Under the pieces are notes generated by a model, which was not told the origin of the DNA, searched no databases, and saw only the letters and a program-made list of their open reading frames with translations. DNA of 64,000 bases from Hypericum androsaemum (lineage: Eukaryota > Streptophyta > Magnoliopsida > Malpighiales > Hypericaceae): NCBI GenBank assembly GCA_963995505.1, contig OZ023185.1, forward strand, positions 17,433,691-17,497,690. The letters run 5' to 3'. Made by a program: the position numbers and the translations under genes. Below, piece by piece: positions 32,905-45,490 of the stretch. Position 1 is the first letter of the stretch; every line of letters starts with the position of its first letter.

Positions 32905-34981
32905 TCACTTGTATCCTACCTGAGCTTGAAGATGTTGGTTGTCTTCCAATAACCGGTCATATTCAAGCAAGAGATCTGCTGATTGTTTTTGGAGCGCCTC
33001 GACATGGGCTTCAGCTGTTTCGATCTCTTTATCCTTTGCTTCAGAATCTAATTTTGTCTTTTTCAAATTATCAGATAAAGAAGCGTTTTGAGCACGGAGT
33101 TGTTCTAGCTCTTTCGATGCTTTCTCTTCCTTCTCTTTAAGCTGCAATTTCTCTTTCTGCAACCTCTCAACCTCCTCTTTCGAAGATCCGATGCTACCTC
33201 TTAGGCCAATAAGCTTTTTCATGTAATGGTGCATGCGGTCAATCAAGAACCCGAGAAAGAGAGTAAAGCCTGTGAATGTTCATGAAACTGTTAGCAAAGA
33301 GAACGTAAGGAGTCATTATATAGATTTCAATGCCACGCATTCACAGTTTGTTGCTGGTCTAGAAGTAGAACAAAGAGAATAAGAAACGTGCACGAGCTGA
33401 GAATTTTCAGAAAGAACTGCAAAAACGTGAAATGATCAGCAAAATATATTGGATGGTTAAGAAACAAAACATATCAAGATCCCAAATTTAACAAGTCAAA
33501 GAATTATTCCTTTGAAAGATTAGAGGAATCAGAAATGCAACCATTCGACAAACTAGTTAAATGCGGAACATGTACAGATTTATGCCATAGCCACAACATA
33601 GAAGAAACTAGTTAAATGCATTTCTCAGAAGTATGAACAAGGCCGATGTGGATAATGTTGACCACATAATTTACAGATATCACCACATCAAATTTTGTTT
33701 AATCAGGCTAACTCGAACTTTTACATCTTAGCATAAAGGTCTAAACCTTTAAAACTTGCTATTATAAGCACAAACAATATGTTAAATGGTATCTATTGGC
33801 AACAGATAAGAAGCTGGTATGTTAACCAACTTGTCCAGGCTTGAGATAAATGATAATTCTGATATATTAAGAGATGCACACGCCTAAAGCGGAGGCATGT
33901 TCCTCTCCAAACAAAGCAAGATGATTCAAACATGCCAAATATTTCTGTACATGAGAAAGCCCCCCTTTTTCCAAAGGTGAAAACTTTATGGAAAATCTTT
34001 AGCAAAGAAGAAACCCAGAGGAAGGATAAAGAAGGCATCCAAGCCAAGAAAACTGGAAGTGGTTACAACTCAACTCACTTACTCATCATTACAGTCAAAA
34101 GAGAAGATGGTGCAGAAGTAATTTATATTTTGTTTGGGCTCTTGGCTAACCAAAATAAGCTTAGAACCCTCCAGTTTGAATCTGAATGATTGGCTATTCA
34201 TTGAACAGTGACAATACGACCTACACGTGAATTGGTTATTTGATATTTCAAGGTAAAGCTCAAGGACCCGGATCATATTTTCTTGTTGGTTCTCACGAGG
34301 CAAGGGTAATGAATCATTCAGAATGTATGAATTCTGTTGTTCTTATCTTGACTACTAATTCACACAACTATCAGTCCCAGACCTAGAAGGTGGACTTTCA
34401 TCGACACATTATCCCGCTGAATATGAACACACTGGCATATTCATATTTCCACGAGGTGGAGGGACAAATCTGCCTCTACCCTCATCATTCCTCCTGTGAT
34501 TCACACACTCTAAATACCTATGGTGATCATACCACTTTCAAGCAGCCAAAACCCTACAGACATATGCATCCCGGAGAGCGTTCCGTCAAGCTAACGTTCA
34601 CACGTCACTCTCCTAATCCAATTTTCGCATAGACAGATCTTTCACCAAGACAAGAAACAAACCAAATCAACAGGGGAAGGAAACAGATGGCATACCCATC
34701 AGAGACGCCTCCAACAAGTGGGTTCTCCAAAGAACCTGGTCCATTGGCGACATTGTACCGAGCTTAGCTCCCTTGTTTTGGATCTTAACAATGTTCATGA
34801 GGCCGGACAGCAGAATCACAGACATTGTACCAGCAATAGTCTTAACTGTAGCAGGACCCTTCCCACTCTTAATCTGGTCCAAGCTCTTCACCACCAGCTC
34901 TCTCAAAGGCCCAATCTTTACCAACAACAAGAATGCCACTGCTCCCTCCACAAACAGAACAAAGAACAACAACTGAATCAT
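32905..34981 (-). CDS. BAP31-like ER membrane protein
   Basis: Two minus-strand exons, 34696-34981 and 32905-33269, join in phase 1 to 651 bases, 216 codons plus stop, matching the size of plant BAP31 homologues. The start MIQLLFFVLFVEGAVAFLLL is the first membrane helix; two further helices lie at about residues 44-62 (AGTMSVILLSGLMNIV) and 96-106 (GFTLFLGFLID). From about residue 113 a long coiled coil follows (SSKEEVERLQKEKLQLKEKE, SLSDNLKKTKLDSEAKDKEI) to the C-terminus. Family knowledge: BAP31 proteins are ER chaperone or export receptors for membrane proteins. The C-terminal end (QVGYK) lacks a classical KKXX signal, and CAG|GTAGGA just before the stop could be a donor, so an extra short last exon is possible. 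The 1426-bp intron holds nothing recognisable. Confidence 0.9.
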
Positions 34982-35876
34982 CTCCCTCCCTCCAAGCTAT
35001 TGCCTACCACAAACCCCAGAACTACTTACTTCCCAGTAAAAATACAATCTTTCAACACTGTGAAATCATTTTGACTTCACATTAGAGCTTAGAATAATTA
35101 GAGTGGTACCCCCAAGCTTCCTGCTAAATGAGGCTTTACAAGAAAAGGGTTTAAGCTACTTGGTGTGATAGATCTATGCAATCAGCTGTTAAGTAGTAAA
35201 GGCAAAGGTGAAAGGTGGACTCTTTTCACTTAAGCAAGCAATCTATTGGGTTAAATAATGGGGATTAGTGGTTGGTTGTGATTTGGAAAAGTGGGCTTTG
35301 CTTTTTACCAGCCCAAAAGAGAAGATGAGAGGGTAAAAGATAGGGTATGGGCCAAAATGGGTAAAATTATACCTAGTCTAAAAGAAACAGAATGAAGCAG
35401 GAATGAAAAGCTTCTCTTCTCCTAAAAGAAAAGTAGAAGCATTTGCTCTAACCAGGTAAAAAAAATTGATTTGTTTAAAAAGATTTTGAGTTGACTTCTT
35501 ATTAATAAAAAAATGTGAAAGTCATTTCTAAATAGGTCAGGATTTTTTCAGTTTGCTTTTTAAATGGTTACATTATTCTTTTTGAGGCGAGTAGTGTTTA
35601 TTACATCCTTAAAAAAAGTGTTTACATAACAAATTTGTGTTTTATTTACTTTTTCCACGCCGTACTTGACAAAGGCAACTTCAGAAAATCTTGGTAAGCC
35701 TGTGAAATCTCCGGAACAACTCTAAAGTAACAAAAGCCTTTGTAGTTTGTACCGTTGTACCTTAACTTACTTCTATCTCCACACACACCCTCTTCTTTTA
35801 TTTTATTTTAATTTTTTCAAAAGTCTCTTAAAGGCTAAAGGGTAATCGTTGTACTTTTTCAAAAATTAGTAGAACA

Positions 35877-36251
35877 ATGACTCCGGATTGTTCGTCCCGA
35901 TTGCGAAGAGTGCGAAGGTCGTCAAAAGATACAATTTTTGGGAGGATGATACCATGTTCAATCGGCACCGTCCATACCACCTACCGCTTAGTTGCATTTG
36001 GATGGAGTCCGATTGCAAAGGTGCTTGTCGGTTTCATTAACAATGCATTTTTTACTATTGATTGGGATGTAGAACTCCACGCATTGGAGGTGCAAAAGTG
36101 TCTTTTGAATTTACCGTTGTGTAAACTAACGTATGTGCCAAAATTAGCTAACAAGATAGCAGATTGGTTACCAAAATATGTTAGAACATGCACTATATGG
36201 TTGCCCGCTACACACAAATGGACCGAGACAAAGCTCGGCCCATATAGTTAA
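35877..36251 (+). mobile_element. RNase H-like domain fragment of a retroelement
   Basis: The frame contains WDVELHALEVQKCLLNLPLC, KLTYVPKLANKIADWLPKYV, matching the C-terminal part of the plant RNase H-like domain that follows LINE-type reverse transcriptases (compare the WDVELQAMEA block at 10.5 kb, so both belong to a similar family). The N-terminal half of the domain and everything upstream are missing. 34982-35876 is the BAP31 upstream region with no other gene. Confidence 0.55.
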
Positions 36252-36268
36252 AGCCAACCATATACATT

Positions 36269-37409
36269 AGGGTAAATTACTGTCAAGTTCTTCGAATTTG
36301 CTTAAATATACTCAAAAGCCTCCGTGTTTGCAAAATACATGCTGACGTCTCTCTTGTTTAATTTTATTATACTTTTGGGTCCCTAAATGAGTTTTTCTTT
36401 TTTGTCATTGAAATGACAAAAATACCTTAGAACAAAAAATAAAAAAAATACTGACATCATCTCTTCTTCTCCGATGACCAATACCAAACGAATCTGGCAT
36501 CATCATCAACAAGCTTCATCTCTTCATCTAATAACTCCCTAATTTACTCTAACCAATTAAACAACAAATTGTTTCGTTGAAAATTAATTTACCTAACAAA
36601 TTGGGATGAACCCCAATTTCAAATTGGGGATTTACTTCCAAACCCCCAAATCAATTGAACACCATTAGAGACCACAAGAAAAAACCAGTTCATCAACTGA
36701 CCATGTCGCACCACCTACTTAGGGTTGTACTGCTGGACCACCAAAACCAATGCCGTGTTGGAGAAATCTAATGATGCTAAGAAGCTCCCCACGGGGCACA
36801 GCTCGGTGCATTCTAGCGTATTCACAAGCATGCCAATGGGGGCCGCTCTCACGACCACCACCAAGTTGCACTTGCTATTGGACTTGAGAGCGTCCACCAC
36901 CTCGACCTTCCCCTCTGCGACTACCTCTTCGTAACTGACCGCCTCTTGCCTCTACGCCAACTCCTTGACATCCTCCACTGTGTCCTCCACGCCATCATCA
37001 TCGTTGGTACCCATCAGCTGGGTGTTGATCACCGCCCCCACGAATCTGATCACCTGGAGCACGATCCCGGGGTGTTCTGCCAATCTCAGGCCATATGATA
37101 ACGCTTCGTTGTCATCACGGCCACCGAAGTACGAGACCACAATTTTGTCCTCTTTTGTCATTTTTGGCTGAAGAAAGATGAAGGAGGAAGGAGAAGAAGA
37201 GAGATGATGTCAGCATTTTTTTATTTTTTCGTTATAGGGATATTTTGATCATTTCATTGAAAAAAATGAAAAAAGAGTTGCTAACGTGCGCCAGGGACCC
37301 GAAAGTATAATAAAATCAAACACGAGCGATGTCGGCGTGTATTTTGCAAACACGAGAAACTTTTGAGTATATTTAAGTAAATTCGAGGGACTTGAGAGTA
37401 ATTTATCCT
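36269..37409. mobile_element. Pack-MULE carrying a CHX antiporter fragment
   Basis: The left end (AGGGTAAATTACTGTCAAG...) and the right end are inverted complements for about 150 bases. Flanks ATATACATT (36260-36268) and ATATACTAT (37410-37418) look like a mutated 9-bp duplication. The interior at 36715-37161 is a gene fragment (see separate entry). The arms match those of the element at 57987 almost word for word (TTTAAATATACTCAAAAG, GGGTCCCTGG), so both are one family with different cargo. Confidence 0.85.
36715..37161 (-). pseudogene. Captured C-terminal part of a CHX cation/H+ antiporter
   Basis: Read on the minus strand, about 149 codons run in one frame with a single TAG stop (36952-36954). 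The segments KIVVSYFGGRDDNEALSYGL, RLAEHPGIVLQVIRF, VSYEEVVAEGKVEVVDALKS, KCNLVVVVRAAPIGML, ELCPVGSFLASLDFSNTA and LVLVVQQYNPK match the cytoplasmic C-terminal domain of plant CHX transporters in order. No membrane domain is present. It sits centrally within the MULE arms, so it is a transposon-captured exon, not a gene of the locus. Confidence 0.85.
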
Positions 37410-38599
37410 ATATACTATACTCCTATTGTTGTGACCAGTGAAACAAAAATCACCTTAGAGAGGTTATCACATAAAAGAGACTTGTTTTTTAACTGTATAT
37501 TCAAGTCATATAAAATCTTACCTTATAGTAGTGTTATTCAAATGCAACATTCAATTGTAATTTTTTTACTACAAGACAATGAGCACAAAGATTATTTTAA
37601 AATAATTTAGAAGATGAATTACGATTAAATATACCAAATAAGTAAGTATAGCACAAACTAATATTTTAAAATATTTTTTAAATTTGTAAAGTATGCAAAA
37701 ATATATATATTTATTAAAAAATATCACTTTATACGAAAGTTGGACCGAACTTTAGCACTAACATTTTCTTAAAAAGTATTAGTTATTATGATAGAGAAGT
37801 TATTAAATTTTAATACTATTCTCGAATCAAGACTGTACCTTTTTATTAGTTTAGAAAAATTATCATTTCAAGTACGATCACTTTACAAAAATTTTACTTT
37901 AATATATCACGCTACACCACCGTACCAAAACCTGTTGGCACTTGCGCCCTTTATGGTATGTGGTTCACGCACGACAGAAATTGTAAATTCAAGTCAAATT
38001 ATTTCTTTATGTCTCTATATTACAGGAGCATAGACATGGTCCAAAACCTCTAAATGGTTAAATATATTTGAATCTCCATATATAAACTAAAACTTTAAGA
38101 CAATTGTTAGCTAAATTTTTTATTTTTATAAATAAGTATGTCACATTGGTAAATAACAATGTGATAATTTAAATATATCCTCTCAAACAAAATTCAGCAG
38201 GTCGAAGTCAATTAAATGAGAATTGTGTGATTGACAACGCTACAAGATCAACTAATTTTGTTTGACTACCTTCATTGGCAGCGATCACCGCTACACGACA
38301 ACGCCAAAATTAAATAAATAAAAATTGAAAAAGTGAGACATTTTGGCCGAGCGGATCGGCTAGCCAAGCAATGCTCGTAAATTTTTTTTTCTTATCTTAA
38401 TCTAATCCTAATGATATGTGGTATAATATTATTCGTTAAAATAAATACTAGTAAATATTATTTGCTTGGTTATCATAATAAATATTATCTTTTGATAAAA
38501 ATAAAATAAAAATTATAAAAATTATTATTTTTCAATTCTCTATAAATAGAACTCAATATTGACATATTTTGATACACAATCTTGTATTTCAACTTTGGA

Positions 38600-38998
38600 C
38601 GCTTGTAACTCGGTCTAATATGGACTTCAAATATATTTTTGATAATCTTACACTTTAAATTTAGAGAAGTCATAAACTAAAAAGTTGTAGATATATGTAT
38701 CACCTTCACAAAATAACTTGAATCAACTCAGTCGGACTCCGAAATAAGAAGTTGTGGCTCCCCAACCAAAACTCATCCCCGTAACTCGCTCAACTATTGA
38801 CGTCAAACATATTTTCAACATTCTTACACTCCAAATTTGGAGAAGTCATAAACTAAATTTTTTTAGATATACGTCTCACCTTCGCAAAGCAACTTGAATC
38901 AACTCAATCAGACTATGGAATAAATAGTTGTGGTTCCCCAACCAAAACTCATCCTCTTAACTCGCTCGACTATTGATTGCAAATGTATTTTCGACATC
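38600..38998. repeat. 176-bp tandem repeat, about 2.2 copies
   Basis: Anchor words GAAGTCATAAACTA (38666 and 38842) and AACCAAAACTCATCC (38764 and 38940) recur at exactly 176 bases. A third partial unit starts near 38960. The motif (TAAACTA...TTGTAGATATATGTATCACC...CAACTTGAATCAACTCA) also resembles three blocks at 62.0-62.5 kb. The rest of 37419-39297 is AT-rich with nothing recognised. Confidence 0.85.
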
Positions 38999-39306
38999 CA
39001 TTTGTAGCTCGATTTACTATTTCTAATTTTATTTTCTAACTTTTATAATCTTATTTTTTATTTAATTTTAATTTTTTCTTGTTATAGTTATGGACGTATA
39101 ATTTTATATATTTATTGTAATTTATATTTAAACATAAATTAAATTATAGATAATATGTGGATGAGAGAGAAATTAATTATTTATTTGGTGAGTAGATTGG
39201 ATGAGATCACCAATAAAGATGGTAAAAGATTCGGTTGGATTAAATAGTAGATTGATGAGAGAGAAATTAATTATTTATTGACGTAGTCTTATTATGCTAG
39301 AATTTT

Positions 39307-39603
39307 GGGTAAATTATCCTCAGGTCCCTGTGGTATGATCTTCCTATCCTGGGATCCCTAGGTTTACAAAATATATTATGTTGTTCCCCGTATTTGGTTT
39401 TAGAAACTCTCGAATCCCTGTTGCCAGAATATGCCATTTTCTTCGGTTAACCCCCACTTGAAAAGACTAAAATAACATATTCCGGCGACAGGGACCTGAG
39501 AGTTTCTAAAATCAAACACGGAAGACGGCATAATAAATTTTGTAAACCTAGGGACTCCAAGGGTAGGGAGATCATACCCCAGGGATTTGAGGATAATTTA
39601 CCC
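39307..39603. mobile_element. Palindromic MULE-type MITE
   Basis: 297 bases; arms starting GGGTAAATTATCCTCAGGTCC fold back over most of the length. The 9-bp flanks TAGAATTTT (39298-39306) and TTGAATTTT (39604-39612) differ at one base. Confidence 0.85.
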
Positions 39604-39865
39604 TTGAATTTTCATATCAACCCAAAATATCATACCAATAAATGTGAAGTTTTCTACTTTTATAAATAAATCAACCACACTTGCAATAATGACAAGTATT
39701 GATTGATGTAATAATCTAAAGACCATACTATTAACTCTTAAGTATTAACTTAGGCTCCATCGAAAAAAAAAACGTAGGCTAACTCAGTTATCAAAATATC
39801 TCCCAATGCAAAAATGACTGGGATTCAAATCTCTTACGTTATTCCCCCCTACTTTTTTTTAAAAA

Positions 39866-41156
39866 GGGATAAATTCATTTTAGTACTTTTTAGTTTCACT
39901 CATTTCTCCTGGAATACCACGTGGTTCTAAATTGGTATTTTAGTACCCTGTGGTTGACCACCTACTTTTCGGGTAGGTCCAGGGCAGCTACCTGTCCAAA
40001 CTCGCCCAAAACGATGTCATTTTGAGACGATGTGGAAGACACGTGGCGGCATAGTGAATTTAGTTAAAGCTGATGTGTACTCTGATAAATTATCAAAACA
40101 TTCTCAAGTTATTTATATTTTCAAAAAAACTCATTTAAATATTAATTAACTTCTCTCTCCTCTCACCCTCACACGTTCCTACTCCTTCTTCCTACCTCTC
40201 CCTTCAAAACATAAAATTCATTACAACAAAAAACAAAAATTAATTAAAACAGCAAACTGTCATCGCCGGAGCTCCCGAGCGCTGTCATCCGTCCGTCCAC
40301 CCTCAATTTTGGTGTTCTCCTTGAACCCACTATCCATGAGCATCCCCGACCACTCCTTCGAGGTATGGCTCTGCGACTCCGGCTACCTCGAGGTCCTCGA
40401 CCAAAGCTCCTATGTCGACGCCGCTAGTGACCCCTCTCGCAGAAATAGCTCTTCCTCCTCCGGCGCCCCCGTGGCAGCCCTCACCGGTGGCTTCTTCATC
40501 TTGTTATTCTCCTCGTGCCACCAATTTTCCCCACCAATTTCTTTACCAGTCCGTCAATTATAGAAAGTTTAATTTATAGAAAGTTTAATCAAAGGCCTGT
40601 CAATTATGTACCAGCGGAGGTTCTTCTAGTCGACGGCCTCGTAAAGGAGCCTGAGGGAGGCATCCGATTGGGTTCGGGGAGGCGGAGAGGCGCGATCCTC
40701 GGCAGCGGGGCGGGGTGGGATCAAATTTAGGTTTAGGGTTGGGGTTAAGGTTAGGGTTATTGAGGCGGGATTGGATAGACTTGTCGATGAAGTTGAGGCA
40801 GTTGGTGAGCTCGTCAATGTGGAATTGCAGCTACTTCAGAGTTGCCTGGTTACATTAGGTGTCGTATTTACATTAGGGGTAGAGGGAAGATGATGATGAA
40901 GGGAGGGAAGAAGTTTAAAAAAGTTTAGGTCATTTGCCATATTACACATCAATTTTAACTTAAGAAAGTCATCCGTCATATGTCCTCCACGTCATCTCAA
41001 AACGACATCATTTCGGGCGGGTTTGGATGGGTAGCTGCCCTGGACCTGCCCAGAAAATAGGTGGTCAACCACAGGGTACTAAAATACTAATTTAGAACCA
41101 CATGGTACTCCAGGCAAAATGAGTGAAACTACAGGGTACTAAAATAAACTTATCCC
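39866..41156. mobile_element. MULE-type element with GC-rich cargo
   Basis: Arms of about 170 bases (GGGATAAATTCATTTTAGTA... and inverted copy, including the shared block AGTACCCTGTGGTTGACC) enclose a GC-rich core at 40260-40860. The core contains frames such as SMSIPDHSFEVWLCDSGYLE (40330s) and a region with TAGGGTT words near 40730; it looks like captured genomic DNA but I do not recognise the donor. Target duplication is obscured by A/T runs. It is the same family as 50031-51166. Confidence 0.8.
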
Positions 41157-41734
41157 AAAAAAGAAAGGTGTTTGTTAAGGCATTAATGGCATAGAGTACT
41201 ACTTCTACATAAATTATGTGGTGAGACATCACGAGAGTGGATTGAGTGGGGATTAAAAGAATGTTGTCCATAGGTGGGAACTAATATTTGGACCCTTAGA
41301 TTAGATGGAATGCCCTAATAATTTAATCTAATGGTCAAAAACTATTGAAGAGTTTTTTAGTCTTTTTCAATGATTGAAATACCAATTCCTAGAGAAATTG
41401 GGGCGACTATTCATCTCTCCCATGTCTTCAAAATTTGTGGCGGCCTCCCATCCATTTTTCCCTCTCTCCCCATTTTTTCTCCCTCACACTCTCTCTCTCT
41501 TCCAATCCTCCCCTCTCTCTCCCTCTCTATCGGTGACCAAAAACCAAGGACGGTGGCCTGACAACCATCTGGAAGGTCGCCAGCGGGCAAACGGCACCAG
41601 ATCTACGATCGACCTCGCCGGATCTACACCAGAACGAGTCATATCTTCCTCTCCGACTTTCCGGTCTCCCCCTTAGTCGGCCAGCAACTCATCATCGTTG
41701 GCGAGTCCGGGACCGAGTCCATTGGCTGCTCCCC

Positions 41735-41830
41735 GTGCAGGTGCTGCTCGAGCGGCTCAAGGACTACGGCTAGGAGGACGTCTTCCCACTCTAGGACGAG
41801 CTCTCCCCCTCCGATGAGGTGGCACATCTT
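41735..41830 (+). pseudogene. Fragment resembling UDP-N-acetylglucosamine diphosphorylase N-terminus
   Basis: In one frame the DNA reads LLERLKDYG, stop, EDVFPL, stop, DELSP. This closely resembles the LLERLKDYGQEDAF.LWDELSP block near the N-terminus of plant UAP-type diphosphorylases, with TAG at the positions of Gln (41771) and Trp (41792). Only about 30 codons are recognisable. It lies next to the minisatellite arrays, in a GC-rich stretch (41430-41880) with CT-rich DNA before it, so it may be cargo of the foldback-like structure. Confidence 0.5.
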
Positions 41831-42103
41831 ACGCTCGGCAAACGTGGTGATGTAAGCCTCGCACATCTGCTCCTTTGTGCACCTATTAAAGTTAACTCAA
41901 AAAATTTGTGTTGTTTGACTCTGTTATGTTCCAAGTTTAGGACTGTTAGATTAATTCTCTTCTACATGAGTAGCAAATGATTTGAGCGCTTTCCTCTTAC
42001 TTCCAATTTGCAGATGACGGTGGTTTCAATGTCAACCTGAAAAGAGAGATGAAAGGTGCCATATGAGTCCTCACTGGGTTCTCTATGCTTGATGCAGCTC
42101 CCT

Positions 42104-42828
42104 GATATTGGTTTTGTGATGTGGAGATATTGGTTTTGCGATGTATAGTTATTGGTTTTGCGATGTATAGATATTGGTTTTGCGTTGTGCAGATATTGGT
42201 TATGCGCTGTAGAGATATTAGTTTTGCGATGTAGAGATATTGGTTTTGCGATGTATAGTTATTGGTTTTGCGATGTGGAGATATTGGTTTTCTGATGTGT
42301 AGATATTGGTTTTCCGATGTGTAGATATTAGTTTTGGGTTGTGGAGATATTGGTTTTGCGAATTGGATATGTTGGTTGTGCGATGTAGAGATATTGGTTT
42401 TGCGTTGTGCAGATATTGGTTATGCACTGTGGAGATATTGGTTTTACGATTAGAGATATTGGTTATGCGATGTGTTGATATTGTTTATGCGATGTAGAGA
42501 TATTGGTTTTGCGATGTATAGTTATTGGTTTTCCGATGTGGCGATATTGGTTTTGCGATTTGGAGATATTGGTTTTGGGTTGTGGAGATATTGGTTTTGC
42601 GATTTGGAGATATTTGTTTTGCGATTTAGAGATATTTGTTTTGCGATCGACAGATATTCGTTTTACGATAAAGAGATATTGGTTTTGCGATGTACGCTCA
42701 GTGGTTTTGTAAAGTACAGATATTGGTTTTGCGACGTGCATATATTGGTTTCGAAATATCGAGATATTGGTTTTACGATGTCCAGATATTGGTTTTTCTG
42801 TACAGATTTTGCTTTGGAGATATTGGTT
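42104..42828 (+). repeat. 22-bp minisatellite array, left arm
   Basis: About 33 imperfect units of a 22-bp repeat with core GATATTGGTTTTGCGATG. Variants change the tail (TAGA, TGGA, TATA). Long Ile/Gly/Phe/Trp/Arg-rich open frames here are the repeat translated. A few isolated units occur at about 42940-42975 in the spacer. Confidence 0.92.
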
Positions 42829-43565
42829 AATAAATAACATGATGTTAACTATTGGACAATCTTAATTTCTTTAAAATATTACAAGTTCAAAAATAGTGTA
42901 GTGGTCGATTCAAATCTATGTCCATAGAATTTATATCTTGTAGATATTAGTTTTGGGTTGTGGAGATATTGGTCTTGCCGTCTAATAATATGTTTAATAG
43001 CCTGGCCAGGAAAAAAGTAGACGTCATCTATTTCGGAAGTGTATCGAGCCTTTTCGGTATATGTCATACGACCAATTTCATAGTGGATTAAATTTCTTAG
43101 CAATTTTATATTTGAACTCAAGATATTATTATAAAGAATTTAAATCCCGCACCCGATTGGTTGCCTTCTTGGTGGCCTAATTCTGTTCGGTCTCCGAAAA
43201 GATATTATAAATCGACTAATTTAAATTCAAAATGAATCAAAATTCTTACAAGTTTTAATGCTCTCGGATCATCATAATAAACTAGAACGATCTGTCACAA
43301 GTTGATTCAACTGATCCGTGTCCAAATTCAAAGAATATTCTCAATCATTTGAGATAAAGAAGCCCAGGGACAACATATTTTTTTATCTGTAGAATTGTGT
43401 CGCTACTTAAATGGCGATGAATAGATTATGATAGGATCTTCCCATGTTTTAGCAGGGGACATCGCCATCCAGACGGGCACAAGATCGTCAACGAACAAGA
43501 TTGTAAAGGACCACCGGTTTCCAACAAACACCCTTCTGCCTCTCTTTGAAATAAACGAATTATCA

Positions 43566-44165
43566 TACAACGCAAAACCAATATCAATACAACGCCAAAC
43601 CAATATCAATACAACATAAACCAATATCACTACATCGTCAAACCATTATCACTACATCGTCAAACCATTATCACTACATCGTCAAACCAATATCACTACA
43701 GCGTCAAACCAATATCAATACAACGCCAAACCAATATCAATACAACAGAAACCAATATCACTACAGCATCAAACCAATATCACTACATCGTCAAACCAAT
43801 ATCAATACAACAGAAACCAATATCAATACAACAGAAACCAATATCACTACAGCGTCAAACCAATATCACTACATCGTCAAACCAATATCAATACAAGAGA
43901 AACCAATATCAATACAACAGAAACCAATATCACTATAGCGTCAAACCAATATCACTACATCGGCAAACCAATATCACTACATCGTCAAACCAATATCAAT
44001 ACAATGTCAAACCAATATCACTACATCGCAAAACCAATAGCACTATAGGATAAAACCAATATCCCTGCGTATTAAAACCATGCAATTGAAGCTAAAAATC
44101 AATTTTGCTACATCGTACATCTCAAAACAATTTCCCTACATCTTAAAACCAATAACTTTAAAGTT
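43566..44165 (-). repeat. 22-bp minisatellite array, right arm, inverted
   Basis: About 23 units of AAACCAATATCACTACATCG-type sequence, the inverted complement of the left array (GATATTGGTTT...CGATGTAG on the minus strand), also with a 22-bp period. Together with 42104-42828 it forms an inverted pair around a 740-bp spacer, which carries no gene I recognise. 44170-45480 after it is GA-rich then AT-rich, with no supported gene. Confidence 0.9.
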
Positions 44166-45490
44166 CACAGATAACATGGAAACTAAATAATAAAAAATAT
44201 AGATAAAGTAAAGGATCAACTGGGGGAGGTCGACGGTGACCAACTTCTCGGAGAACACCGGAAGCCTCCCAAAAAGAGCTTGAATTCGAGTTAGACCCTG
44301 GAGGCTGAAGCAACAAACCAGCGAAGGACGAAGGTGGCGGGAGACGGTCCATGAAGCACCAAACAACACCCTTCAACTCTGATCTAGACCAAATCCACTA
44401 GATCTGAAAAAAAGAGAAAATAAAATAAAAGGAGAAAAAGTGCGCAACTTTGGGGAAAAGAAGAGGAAGAATCCCGAAGGAGGAAGAAGAGGAGGAAGAA
44501 GAGAGGTAAGGAAGAATCCCGAAGGAGGAAGAATCCCATGGATTTTCGTTTTAGGGATTTTCGTTTAGGGAAAAAGTAGCTGCTAGGGTTTTTGATATTG
44601 GTGAAGAGTCCTCTTTACTGGAAGTTAAAGAGTCCTCCACGTTTATTGGTGGTTATTGTTTACCTTTTTTGAAATTTTCATAATTTTTATTCCTGATATT
44701 ATTACTATTAGTTTTCCAAAATTACCCTTAATAAATTTATTAATACCTAGATTGCCATCATCTCCCCTTTAGTCCCCAAACTTGGGGACTACCCTTGTCC
44801 CATCAAATCCGCTCCCGAGACATCACAGCCCATTTCCCATTTTAAATACACACCACAAACCAGAGGCTATAACTATTGCAGCTGGATACAGCTGACCAAA
44901 TATAATTTTAATTCGGTGTCACACCCAACATCATTATTAAATTAAACCCACGGGTTTTGGGTTTCTAGACTTTACTATCTTGCGTCATATCCAGTCACCC
45001 AGGTGATGTAATTAATTGTCGTTGTAATAGCATTATTAGTCCCTTCAAATCAAAAAATAGCATTATTAGCGACAAGATGATGGGAAAAGGAACATAGGAA
45101 TGTGAACTTGGGTCGACGACGGGAGAAGTTATTAGGTCCTGCCACGTGCTAAAGTGGATTTCAAGTATACACGTCGTAAGTATGTTTGTAAACCAATTGA
45201 AGTTAAGGAAAATAACCAAATATTGAAATATCTGAATTATAGTGGCTAACAATTAATTAATTCAATATCAGATTAATTAATGAATCTAATTAATACCCGA
45301 TTACTGTGCACTTTTGAACAATAATTAAACAACTGCACCCCATCCTTGAGTCTAGATGCACAAAATTTAAGAAATTACTTAGAGAATCAATCCAGATCAC
45401 AAAAGTATTATGAATCAGATAAGTAGCAAAAGTTTTTTTCCTAGGTCGATTGGAAATAAAGTGAACAAGTTAAATGAACAAAATAAAATA

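Noticed and set aside
42218..42840. Ile/Phe/Trp/Arg- or Asn/Gln/Lys-rich repeat proteins
   Set aside because: Translations of the 22-bp minisatellite in several frames; no start context and no homology.
42104..44165. CRISPR-like array
   Set aside because: Units follow each other directly without unique spacers, and the genome is a plant.
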